Shown: positions 1 to 11,488 of the stretch, piece after piece | Layout: each line of letters opens with the position of its first letter | How positions within the stretch are numbered: position 1 is the first letter of the stretch | Assembly (NCBI GenBank): GCA_004009845.1 | Contig: RMBW01000166.1 | Coordinates: 1-42,600 of the forward strand | DNA from: Davidsoniella eucalypti | Taxonomy: Eukaryota > Ascomycota > Sordariomycetes > Microascales > Ceratocystidaceae | DNA: 42,600 nucleotides | Reading direction: 5' to 3' | Translations under genes and position numbers: made by a program | Notes under the pieces: model-generated | What the model was told of the DNA's origin: nothing | Databases searched by the model: none | Seen by the model: only the letters and a program-made list of their open reading frames with translations

Positions 1-2690
1 TGTATATGTATTCAGTAGCCCGTAGTGCGATATGAATATAACCAAAGGCCAATACTAGACGCAAGGCTTTGAAAACGGACAGTTTGCCATTTTACGGGAA
101 AATGGCTCCGGATTAAAGGCTTCCAGAAGATGGAGACATGTAAGCTATTTCGTGCTAGGTAACATTCGGGCTCGACAACAACCACAATGAACGTCACTAT
201 GGTGGATTTTCAACGTCTCTGAGGATAATGTTACCCTCTCAGGCCACTTTTCTAGAGAATCTGACATGCTACGAGTGTTATCATCTGCTTTCCCCGCTAG
301 AGATAGATGTGGACTTTTCAGTACATACATTGTGCCTAACTATCAATACATGATATGGCATAACGCTTTTATGTCTATCAAAGATATGTATGTAGGAAAA
401 GTGGAAGCTGGCAGTGGTAACGCATTGCAAATAGAATGGTTGCCTGTCAGGAAAGAGCCACCACTAAGGTAATGTTCGGGTATGTTTTTATATATATTTT
501 AGTTATGTCTTGATCCATAAAGAACGGTGACTCATTATGTATTGTGACATAGTCAGCTGTGCTGTGCTGTTAGACTATATACGTACTACGTTTTTTGTTA
601 CGATTTAGTTACAGTGACCATCTCAAGCCCAAAGCCTGCTATGCTGGCTATGTCACTGACTACATGTGAGTTTGCGTATTCAATGCTCAACCAATATCCT
701 CCCTAGTATTCAAAGTCACAATTTTCTAAATAAACTTAAACCACCTTATATGGCTAATTTGAAGTAAATGAACAACTAATACTACCATCTCTGCTATAAT
801 ACATATAGATTTAGCATGGGCCATCAACTCTCAAGATATATCAATAGATTCATTTGATCTTGGTAGTCCATATGCCATAACTGTATGATCTCTGTGGCAA
901 ATGTATTGATACCAAGGTGACGCTTGTGATACGTTTCAATAGCACAGTAAAGACTTCAAGTTATCTCTCGATATTGACATACTTTCACGTATATTTTCGC
1001 TTTCGCTACGCCGAGGTACTCTGCTGCAGCCTGGTTCGTTCTATTTGGCTAGCTTTTCATGTTGAGTTAGAGAGGCGCCGCCACAGATAATGCAGCAATC
1101 CGGACAGCTGACGGGCGGTTACGTAGCATGATGGACTGCCTAGGGTAGATTCCACGTATTCATATAATGGAGTTAGTGTTGATGTGATATGTTGGGCATG
1201 ACGAACTGGGAGGTTCGAGCCGATAATAAGCCTACTACTACATTTTTGTTAGTGAATAGAAGTGGCCCTCATCTAAATGCCTCAACGCCATATCTTTCTT
1301 TTCTTTGTAGTACCCCAATGTAAGACTATCGTACTCATCGCTCAGAGACAGGGGCTCAGCCCGGAGTGTTGCTATGGACTTGACATGAAGATGTCTTATG
1401 CGTAGTGTTCATTCCCGTAAAACTAACTAAAGATACTCAAATACTGTTGATTCAGATTCGGCCATTCCAAACAAACCTATTCACCATAATATTCCCTATA
1501 CAGTATGCCTCATATCTTATGGATACGATACCGGTCCAGTCAGTCTACCGTACTACCGGTAATGATCGCTGAAAGCAACAATATACGCACGAGCTAATAC
1601 CCCTCTTTCACTTTCGTATTGATCGACCTTTGTTGGATCATGCGCCGCAAATGCGCAAATTCCTGAGAGTCTTTCATGCGGTATACACTGGTAAGAGTAG
1701 TTTAGGATTATATGTGTAATCGTTTACTGTTGGCTCAAGGGATGATTCTTAATGACGTGCCACTATGGGAATCAGCGTCTTCCTACCAACGCTCTTTTTT
1801 CTTCCCATGACTTACCTCTTGCATTTTCGGAGGTGACGTGTACTATATTCTATAGATATCAATAGGTAAGCTCTTTTGCCGTATCTGCCAGCCCCCCTCC
1901 CAGAATTTGCCAGCGAATCCATTGTTCCCCCTCAAAGTACGGTGATCTTTACGACGGCAGGAAGATGGCTAGGAATGCAAGACGCCGGTCATGGGTCAGA
2001 TGATGATTTGTACAGACACATCAGCAATGCAAAAGGCGAAGTTGAGCAACTGCGATCAAGTGACGTGGAAGTGGGCGTCCGAATATCCAATTTTATTTCC
2101 AGCTGCCACAAGGCGTCACTATGTATCTAAACCCATATACCTATAGTGCATACTTCCAGTGAAAAATGAAATACGATCATAAAGTAGTAATGCTATCAAG
2201 AGAAGGATAAAATGAATCCCTTTGTCATAATTGTTCTTTATGTGCTCTTGTGGGTCTACCTAGATTCGGTTAAATCGCATTGCTGATGGACAACTCAGTT
2301 TCTACGGACCGCTAAATTCGATGTTGATTTCACTATCTAACGTCCATCCGCTATCATCTCAAAGATGGCTCGTTCTAGACAGATGGAAGCATTCGAGTAA
2401 TGATGTTGTCTTCTGGCCGACGCCCGGGCGGCTAGTAATTGCAGATTCGAATAGATTCAGGCATCTCTTATGACGTTTAGGGGCTCGGCTTTAATGCCAA
2501 GAGAAATCTCTGTCTGGTACAAGAATAATAGTTTTGTTTTCGGTAGACAGAATTTTAGGAATGGCTAGTCTGGAAGCTGTCGTCTCTCGGCCCGGAATGG
2601 CCAACATTCAAGAATTGACATTGTCGCCGAAACTTCCGTGATCACATGAAATCCCGGCCCGGTTAGCTCAAGCGTAAGACTCGGGACATA
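1..2690. other. Gene-poor sequence, no supported gene
   Basis: I see no recognisable protein, RNA gene or element in this stretch. Open frames are short (up to 84 codons, at 1876-2130) and their translations do not resemble a known family. A B-box-like GGTTCGAGCC occurs near 1213, but no T-stem pairs around it and there is no good A box upstream, so I do not call a tRNA. GC content rises slightly from about 2400 on, towards the retroelement remnant that follows. Confidence 0.6.
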
Positions 2691-2699
2691 TACGGAGGA

Positions 2700-3380
2700 G
2701 GAAGTCATGGCCTACTTCGACGACATTTTCGTAGTTGGTCGACGCGCGGATGTACTGGATACAGCGGCCACTTTGCTTGCATATAAATCGGAGTCTCCCT
2801 CAACCAGTCCAAGTCGAAGGTCCTCCGTATCAAACTGCGGCCAGTCAGCCGGCATAGAGGTGCTTGGCTCCTTCCTCGGCCGCACTGCCACCCGACGACG
2901 CTTCCTCTATGACTGTATAGTTCACCAAGCTGGCGCACATCTCAGGCTGGAGCAGTTGTCCCTGCAAGAGGCCCATTTGGTCCTCCGTCTTTGAACACAA
3001 CAGACACTTCGACACCTGATGAGAATCTTACGACCCGACGGCTTGGAGGACATCTGGTCTACGCTTGACAATCTCCTGCCCAATGCGATGCGGTGGATCA
3101 GAGGCGCGCCGGCCCATACGACGAAGACATTATGGACTTGCCCATGAACTTGAAGGGAATGGGAATCCCTTCCTATCGAGAGCAGGCCTTTGCCGTCATT
3201 CCAGTCGCAACAGCCCAGGCCCACGCCGACTTGGAGTGTATCCGGAACCCAGAAGTAAACTGCGGCGGCAGAAGGAAGTCATGGGGGAGCTCAACGGCAT
3301 GAAACACGTCAGGCCCTGGGACCGCCCATCACCTACGGAAAGGAAGGACTTCGGTGATGCTCAAGAAGGGCATGGGTGAT
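2700..3380 (+). pseudogene. Decayed non-LTR-type reverse transcriptase fragment
   Basis: This GC-richer patch translates into pieces that read as the C-terminal half of a LINE-like reverse transcriptase, but in three frames. Frame 1 (from 2707) gives AYFDDIFVVG, which fits the catalytic Y-x-DD palm motif followed by a hydrophobic strand, then EVLGSFLG, HLVLRL, an in-frame TGA at 2992-2994, and TLRHLMRILRPDGLEDIW to about 3144. Frame 3 then carries DLPMNLKGMGIPSYREQAF (about 3130-3190), like the thumb-side 'LP..LGG(L/M)GIPS..E' block of these elements. Frame 2 finishes with KLRRQKEVMGELNGMKH (about 3258-3310). The order of blocks is right for the family, so this is one copy broken by at least one stop and two frameshifts. 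No 5' half, endonuclease domain, poly(A) tail or target-site duplication was recognised. Assignment to a named clade is not possible by eye. It is not functional. Confidence 0.55.
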
Positions 3381-4084
3381 GGTGCTACACTCCCAGTTTG
3401 CCCATCAGACTTAGAAAATCACGATGAGGACACTTTTGTAGATTGTGAGGGCTCCCTGGTCTGAGGAGTGGATGGGTGACGATGGTCGAGTTCAACTGGT
3501 AATTAACCTTGACTGCTACGGATTCTTTTTTATTTTGCCCTATTCTGTATCTTTCTGTTGTGGTATGTTATCATGTTACGTCTACGTTGTGTCGAGACGT
3601 AAAATAGTAATAAATAAAGTGTTATTTCATAGCAATACGGCGATATATTCTGGGCAAAAGTGGTATTGATACCTCGAGGTATCTAAAAAATTCAAATCCA
3701 ACAGAACATGCAGAAAAAAAAACTCTTCACATTCCTATATCATTTAGTCTTAGTGTCCTTGTGTGGTGACTGTGTAACCTTATGTTCGAGGCACCTTCCC
3801 TGTTCATGGTAAAGAAAATCGCCGAACCCTAACCTTGTCTACCAGCAAACGTGACGAGGTAGTTGTATATTATCTGATCTTCTTGAACAAGAACTACTAA
3901 AAGTAGTAATTTTGAATACATTGTATAGTTTTATTCTTCGCTCTAGCTTAAGAGTCAGTTCTGTAGATAGTAAGGAAAGCAAAAGGAAGGCAGTAATTTA
4001 CTATTTTGTATATAACCGAGCAAATGGCGGACGGAAATAAAAAATACGGCCCCGGTTTCTCAGTCGATAGGCACATATCATTAC
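3381..4084. other. No supported gene
   Basis: AT-rich sequence downstream of the reverse transcriptase remnant. The only open frame (3445-3669, 74 codons) has a random-looking hydrophobic translation. No tail or repeat boundary of the retroelement could be identified. Confidence 0.55.
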
Positions 4085-4378
4085 TTAAAAATCTATATAT
4101 TTATTCGTACTTGATTTATATAATGCGATGCTGAAGCACATGAAATTTTTTGGAGAAGTGAGACTATCTATGTAGCAAAGAACAAAATAACAGGCAAACA
4201 CAAAGGTAAAGCTTTGTTCCAAATATTGTTCAAACACTGACAACAAATCGTCGGTTGAAGCAGTCTCGCCTATCTGCTTGAAGCCCAAGCGTCCATTTTC
4301 TCGCGCCTCGAAACGCCTGCCAATACGATACGACAGCTGTCTACGGGGTTTGGATCTTTGCAACGCTCCTTGGTCGAT
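4085..4378 (-). other. Possible coding remnant, unrecognised
   Basis: A minus-strand open frame runs from a stop codon near 4380 down to 4085, with no ATG at the start of its protein-like part. Its first ~50 codons have a balanced, protein-like composition (for example GRRFEARENGRLGF and STDDLLSVFEQYLEQ), and the underlying DNA is more GC-rich than its surroundings. The rest becomes hydrophobic and AT-driven, as expected of read-through into an intron or non-coding DNA. I do not recognise a family. It could be one exon or a gene relic, or it could be chance. Confidence 0.2.
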
Positions 4379-4380
4379 TA

Positions 4381-7300
4381 TTTACTTCTACGATATGCCG
4401 ATCGATCTATTGACGCAAAATGATACTTATCTAGCGTAACAAAGCCGCCAACAACTATATAGCAATGTAAGTACTATTGCACGGACCTTGTCGGCGCTTT
4501 TTTGCTTTGTGCTCTACCTGGCTGCAGCCGTGTCAATCATCAATTTCTCTCTACAGGAATTACTGCTTGATTGTGTTGCAATATGATACGAGGCTCGCCC
4601 GAAGTTGCAAGCTAATATTCTAGGCCTGGCCTAGCCTGCAATCTATATAAATATATGGACTTCTTTCAACAAGGGACGTTATTCTGCATAATCTTCATGT
4701 GTTTATGTGAAGTCTAGATCTTGATCTTCCATCAATATCGTCTCCGTGATGCAAAGACCTCAAGACATAATTCTTTTATCACTTGCCCCTGTAATGGAAG
4801 AATACAAATCAACGCTTGTTTGGGCTAGGCCATGACCAGGCTTCATTTTTAACATTGCTAGTAGTTCCTTTCAGATATTGTTTTATCATTTTATCTGACT
4901 TGCCTGCTTCTGACACTGATCTAGTATCCAAGTAAACATTTATTTGACATAGAATGCTCTCTACCAGCCGCCCGAGTTGCAATGACAACTTCAGGGCATA
5001 TAAGTACACTACTAGAGTTGTGCACTTGAAATTAGTACATATATACCATCCTGTAAACTCTTATATCACGTCTGTGATCTTTTTTTTAAGCAGTGCACGC
5101 GCTAGTAGTCGGGCATAACCGTCATGAAGAAACATGTTACGGTACCATAATTGTTTGTGATACTTAAACGTCTACTAAATGTTGCATAGTCCGAGGGCTT
5201 TATCAAATCAGAAACCATCGCTATATTGAAACCTCATTATTACTCTAGCCGTGTGCACTGATATTTCACGCTGTCTATGTGTCCTGTTTGGCCCTTCCTT
5301 GTCTTCTTTCTCGTTGTAATAGGTGCCTGCCATAGTTTCCTATCACATAGTCGCACTGTTCAGTCCGCCAAGAATATGGTGTTGAAAACTACCCATTCAG
5401 ACCGTAGGTGGAATGCCCGCTCTAACAATTAAATAGTGGTATGGCGTTCCAATCAAGGTGATATTTTAGAAACGATGAGTTGGACTCGTTTCTGTAGAGA
5501 CTAGCCTTTTTACGATGGGGGAGTGATTTATTCCATAGGATATAGGCTAGATGAGGCGTGGGGTTGGGAAATACAAGTATGAGGCACAGGCTTCAAGTTA
5601 CAGTATCTGTTACTTGCCCCGTTAGGTTATAAACCCATTTGTCCATCGTCACCAAGAACTGAAAGGTCTCCGAACTGTATTGTAAAAAGACGAAGGTTTG
5701 TGTGTCTCTTAGATTTAAATATGAGATAATGAATATAGTATAGGTGTTCCGAGCATAGTGAAACTATAAGTGGCATTCTTTCACGGTTTAGGAAATATAT
5801 TTTAGAAGAAGAAACACATATGTTAAGAGGGGGGAAGTTGCTCATGTTTACATATATGGGCAAGATACATAAAACTTAATCCCGGGACTGCCGATGTTTG
5901 CCATGGTCTAAAGAATAGAATGATAGGCACCAGAGCACACAAGAATGACTATGGCTACTCTATAGCTAGGTTCTAATATATACATCCGTACATATGTATG
6001 TGGATCAAGACTTAGCTGAGAGACATGATCAGTAATAAGCAAGACTTGGGCCAAGAGATACCTCTTAGGCGGTCTTTCTTTGCTGTCGTATTGTTTCCAG
6101 TTCCAGGCCCCGCGGCCTAGTTAATTTCTCTTTCCTCTCTAAGTCCCCGGGAATGCCCTCGGAGTTCAGCTCGACATAGATCGATCTTCATCGATATCAA
6201 ACACATTCTCTTCTAGGCTTAGTAATTCAAAGTGTTATAGCTTCAACATCTATTACAACACGATATGTTGTTCCGAAACTGTCTCACAGAGAGTGCCTCT
6301 TTGGAATATGGATATCTTTTCTTTGCCAATTTGAGATATCTATGCTGAGGGGTAGGAAATCCGCCAAAAAACTACAAGGTATCAACACTGTGTTTCTCGT
6401 CCGATATGAATAAAACCGAGGAAAATAAAACTCCTCTCCTCCTTGCGTCGCTATAGAATGTCTCATTTGACGGAGGGATAAGAACCCTGTTTCTAGTCCT
6501 CGTGTTCGTTTCTTGCTCTCGTTTGACTTTTTTTTTTTTTTCAAAGTCGTTGCTTAGCTATGTACTTTCTAGCCACATAGTACATATGTGGTAGAGACAA
6601 GGCATAACAGAACGGTTGAAGTTGGTCTCGAAAGCGAGATAGTTCTTTGCGGACGATATGTCTTACCTTGTCTATAACCTTGTCTCTAAACGCCCATTCT
6701 CTCGTCCCAGCTATAGGCCACACTATGTAAAAGCGCTCTGGCAGACAATAGTTTCAAGAAGCAAGATAACAAGAGCGATGATATAGGGCGAGAGAAGCGT
6801 TATGCGAGGGAGCCAACAAGTAAAAACAACCCAGCAGAATGATAGTAGACGGGCTTCCAAAAATGTCGACATACGCTATTTCCTTTCACGCTATTGACAA
6901 TGCCTTGGCCACGAAGGATAATTTTGGCTGTTGTCGTCCATCGATGGTTGTCATGGGAGTCTTCATGATAGTAAGTCCGGGTGCTTATAATCGCGAGACA
7001 TTTAGTGATATTTTCTCGATTGGGCGTTTATAGTCAATATTTTCGTATACTTGAGAATAATTTTCCCGTTTCGCTAACACTGTAGCCGAGCCTAATGGCG
7101 AAAATGGTGTCTGGTGTCTTTTGATCCGAACCGAGATAATTCCAGTAGAAATTTTGCCAGATACATGCAGATTGTAAACATGTGATGTTGTCACTCTAGC
7201 TTCAAAATCTTCCTAGAAGCCAACGAGCTGAGTTGCTAGTGCTGGTAAGATGCAGATATGGGAGAGAAAAAGAAGAGAAAAGAAGGGACAAAGTATAAAC

Positions 7301-7434
7301 AAAGGATGCCTATGTATATGTCGGTTCCCTTGAACTATTGTGTAGTCAGGCAGACTCTTGGCAGTTTGCAAGAATTGTATCTAGTTGCTAGTTCTAGCAT
7401 ACTGTTTCTTTTTTATTAAGGTGGAAATAGAGCT
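4381..7434. other. No supported gene
   Basis: Three kilobases of AT-rich sequence with scattered short open frames of up to 86 codons on both strands. A T-rich run at 6528-6541 and TATA-like strings (for example near 4650) are the only notable low-complexity features. I see no homology, RNA gene or repeat. Confidence 0.6.
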
Positions 7435-7737
7435 TTAACTATGTAGCACCTCGGTATCATAACATACACAGCCCTGAAGTAATACATTTTTTGTTGTTTG
7501 CGGCACAGCATGACAATTTGTCCTTGACAGTGATATCATCGCTCGCAAGGAGTTAGTCAAGCATGTTCCGACGATCTCATGGTTCAGTTCGTGACGGATC
7601 TCATGGAAGCGTCTAGCCATCTCTACATTAAATGCAGGGTGCTTTTCAGGCCTGTCTCATCATACTTCGGACGCGGTGTTGTTCGCTATGGCGAGTGTCC
7701 AACGGTGCCCTGTCAGTTCCAGCAACACTAAGCAAGG
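7435..7737 (-). pseudogene. Possible gene relic, unrecognised, with tandem stop
   Basis: On the minus strand this patch reads as about 100 codons of protein-like sequence interrupted only by a TGA TGA pair. Before the pair it reads LELTGHRWTLAIANNTASEV; after it, DRPEKHPAFNVEMARRF and HEIRHELNHEIVGT, ending at TAA. If the two TGA codons were once CGA, two C-to-T changes would account for the break, which fits ordinary methyl-cytosine decay. There is an ATG after the break (7618-7620), giving a 61-codon open frame. I do not recognise the family, no neighbouring exons were found, and chance cannot be excluded. Confidence 0.25.
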
Positions 7738-7740
7738 CCC

Positions 7741-9448
7741 CTAGCACCCTAGCAAAATGGGGACCATGCATAACTAAGTAGAGCTATTGTAGGTAGTACC
7801 AAGGGCGCTAGTATTGTTAAAGTATTTGTTGTACGAGCACTGGACAGTAATTTGGTCTAGTGTGTGTAGCACCTGTGTTGATAGCAACAGAAGTTATTCA
7901 CATTTAGTGCAGTAATATTCGCCGATGAACACGAAAATATAGCAAAAGTGAGCACCTCAGCCACTAACTTGGCCGTCGACTATGCAATGCCTTACTCCAT
8001 TAGTACATCGGCCAGTAGCAACAGGTTCATTTGAGACTGCTGAAGCAAGCACTACAGTCAGGTAAGTCAGCCTGCAGCTCTGCGACATAATACCTGCAGT
8101 GCTCTGTAATCACGCATCAGAAGGTCAGGCAGAGGGTACTTGAGACCCGCGGCACGATGAGACCGTGGCGGGATGCTGCCGCTAGCCAGTGGAAGGAGAA
8201 TTACATATATAATAAAAAAAACAAAAGATGCATGAACAACGCGGGAAGCGACATGAGATATTTTCCTATCAATAGCTCCGTTGGCTGTGCGTTGACGTGC
8301 TGATAGCCATACAAGTGGCCACAAATAGAGCTTGGGCTAGTACAAGATGGCTGGCTGGCCAGCTCGCCGGTGTATCAACTCTAGGATGTAGATGCTGTGG
8401 TCTACAACTACGTACAGATTCAGCCTCATATAAGCTCTGGCCAACGCGACCAGAACCAAATAGCCTGATGGCATCCGGCCGTACTTGTACAGCGACAACG
8501 GGAGGTTCCATAAACAATTTGAAAGCGAGCCTTGTCTTCGGCTCTGATGATAAATGAAACTACCGTATGATCAAGCAGTATACAGTAGGTAATCATCGTC
8601 ACCATCGTCGTAACTAATCCGCAATCCGCTAAGCAGCGCCCTGCGATAGCCAGTCCTGGTGATGACTAGAAGGCGTAGGCGTCTTTTGGCCGTAATAGCA
8701 GCAGACGCTTTAATTGGCCAGGCCTGGTTCCACACTAACAAGTGTATCATGTGCTCTAATTGGCTACAGATCCACTCCCCATGTGACGGGACCACTTAAT
8801 CTGACTGATATACACACACCTACACAGGTCTTAGGCATTGGGTACACAAAATGGCCTAGGCCTTTTTATTCTTTGTTTATTTCTTTGCATTTTCATTATT
8901 CTGCCTATCTTTATATGAATCTTCGCAATGCCTCATCATGCCATAGGCCATCCATACTCTACTAAGCCTTCAGAAGCCTTGATGCGGCCGTTTGCTGTCT
9001 GCGTTATCGTCCCGATTTGTTTTCGCAGCCACAGCTGACTAACCAGTTGTCTGACACTGATTGAATATAGATTTTCAGACATCAACTTGTCTTATGACTC
9101 TTTTTACCGCCTTGGTTCTAATTTACACTCTTTGTTCGTACTAATTTGTGTTCTCGTCTGCTCCAAGCCCCAGAAAACACACAAAGAACCGCAAATTCCA
9201 AGCCCAATCTCAAATCTCAAATCTCGAGACAACTACCACAAGAACGCAAATCAGCAGGCATCTCAAGCCACTACACGGAAACTAGGATACACAGTATTTT
9301 GCTACTCATTACAGCCAAGCTGAGGCTTCTTTTTCCAATAAGCTGCTCATATCAAAGCCAAGCTGGCGTGAAAGACCCCAGCCGCCACCGCATAGCTGCA
9401 TGTATAGATAGATATCAAGCTGCAAGTAGCCGACTAAGCCGCCTCTAA
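7741..9448. other. No supported gene; mildly GC-richer patches
   Basis: Open frames of 60-100 codons overlap one another on both strands at 8067-8557, 8571-8965 and 9087-9448. None has a recognisable domain or convincing splice sites. The patch 8040-8500 is richer in GC than its flanks and might be an old repeat, but I could not identify one. Confidence 0.5.
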
Positions 9449-11488
9449 CCCATATTTCATGCGGTAGAGCAACGCCTTGTGTTTTGTCATTTTGCTAGCA
9501 TACAACTCGGACTGTTACTCTGATGTGTGTGTTGACAGTGGCAAACCTTGATCGTTAATTAAATCACATCTCTCACAAAGTGTTCATCTACGCATGTATC
9601 CTCGTGGGCAAGTTCAGTGTGTACATCTACATATCTATGATCTACAGCTACCCATTTAACATATAACAAGTCTTCACTCTATGGCATTCTATTTTCCGAG
9701 CTCGAGGTCGTCATGTCTTCTCAGCCATCCCGAGTATAACCGCCAGTAACTACATAATATTTATATCAACAACAAGGTTTGACCGGACATTATTCAAGAC
9801 ATACCAGCCATCGCAGTCGTATTTCTCTTTCCTGGCCTCCGGGGCCTATATCACTGAAGCATATATAACTATTTATTACTCTATACAGGCATTGCACAAC
9901 AGCAACCCATGCAGATAAGTGAACCCGTCTTTGCATTCTTTTAGCCTTGAAAACACACGAAAGGCCTTCCAGCGAAGACTATCACTTGGCATTGCATAGC
10001 ATAACATTGACATATTCATCGGCATTCTCCAATCTATTTTTACTCATTCAAATATAAGGAATGTTGAAATCGAGAACAAGCTCAAGCCTTTCACCAATCC
10101 AGGATACTTTCTAATTATTAACATAACAACAGGACAGGCCTATAATTACAATAATCATCGCACCAACTATATCATAGCTTTTCAGGTCCATTATAACGGA
10201 AAAAACATTCGTTTCCCAATTACATTCTGTACTTGTTGTGGCTTAAATGCCAAGATTGTCTCAAGTCAAGCTGTCCTATATTCAGTAGCTACATGAACAC
10301 CAGTCTGTTACTATAATAAAATGATGCTATATATGCCTTTTTGTCATTAAATCATCCATGATGAATGTTTAGCTGAGCTCCAAAGTTCTCTTCAGTGTAG
10401 CAATCTTATTTCCACGCCTTGAGTGGCTATCAGCGTTTGCATAATCATCTCATTCTATAACACCAGCACTACAATATGTCTCGATTCGATGAACAATCGA
10501 TATGAAAGACGACGTTGCAGTTGTAGTTTGTTTCGTCTTTATCTTTGCATTAGGGAAGAAAATCAAGGACAGTTGATTAATGCTTGAGCAAACAAGATAT
10601 GCAGCATGCATTGTGCACATCCCAATTCTAACGCTATTCTCTTTTTTCTCCTCCTCAGTCTCTGAGTAGTACTATCAATGCTTGGTCTCTCTTTATCTTC
10701 TCAACTACATATCAGACACTACGAACCTCATGTCCATTTAAGATTTGTTGGCAAGTATATCAGCGCCTTTTCTCCTCCTTTATACCTACTCCAAAGTACA
10801 GTTATACAGATATACGGATACTAGTCTTCTCCGTCATACAGATATGCATTAGTCATCACAGTATTATTAGCTACAATTTATATCGAAAATAAATACGTTT
10901 TTAAGTCTACTACCATTACGTGTTAACCTCCAGATATGGGAAGGAATTCCCTTCCGTAAGCATGATGATGCTTTTGTGGGCTACAAGATCCTCATCATTT
11001 GGTAATATATACTCGAATCAGACATTTGCTGCCAGAGGGTCTTTAACTATCTGTAGTTAGTTGGGGTTCAAAAGATCGGCGACTTCAGGGTTCTAGGGCA
11101 ATTCTAATAGTGATAATCGACGGTTTAGTGTAAGGGCCTGCAGGTATAGACAAGCTTTTTTTTTTTCAATCACCAATACATAGTTGTAGTGTAAGCCGTA
11201 GCGTCGGCCCCCCTACAGGCTAATAAGAAAGGCTTTGCAACTTGAGTCAACCACTAATACAGAAGAAGGTTCGCTTCCTCCCGCTTCTACTACCCACCAT
11301 TCCTAGTCCTTACAATGTCTGCCTTGGAAATATAGCAGCGGAACTTTGACAGAGCTACTATAACTGGCACTTCTCAGATAGAGCTTCATAAGTACTATCT
11401 CTTCAATACACATACATGTGTGATACCAAAACGTCTACTTATCAGGTCATGTAGACACTATCACATTTATTTTTTTACAGTAGAAACA
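9449..11488. other. ORF-free AT-rich stretch
   Basis: Two kilobases with no open frame of 60 codons or more on either strand. I see no tRNA, rRNA or snRNA signature and no obvious repeat. A T run at 11156-11166 is the only low-complexity feature. It is best described as non-coding sequence of unknown nature. Confidence 0.6.

Noticed and set aside
1205..1225. B-box-like GGTTCGAGCC
   Set aside because: Flanking bases do not form a T stem and no A box lies at the right distance.
3825..3840. CCCTAA-like telomere unit
   Set aside because: A single copy only, with no array.
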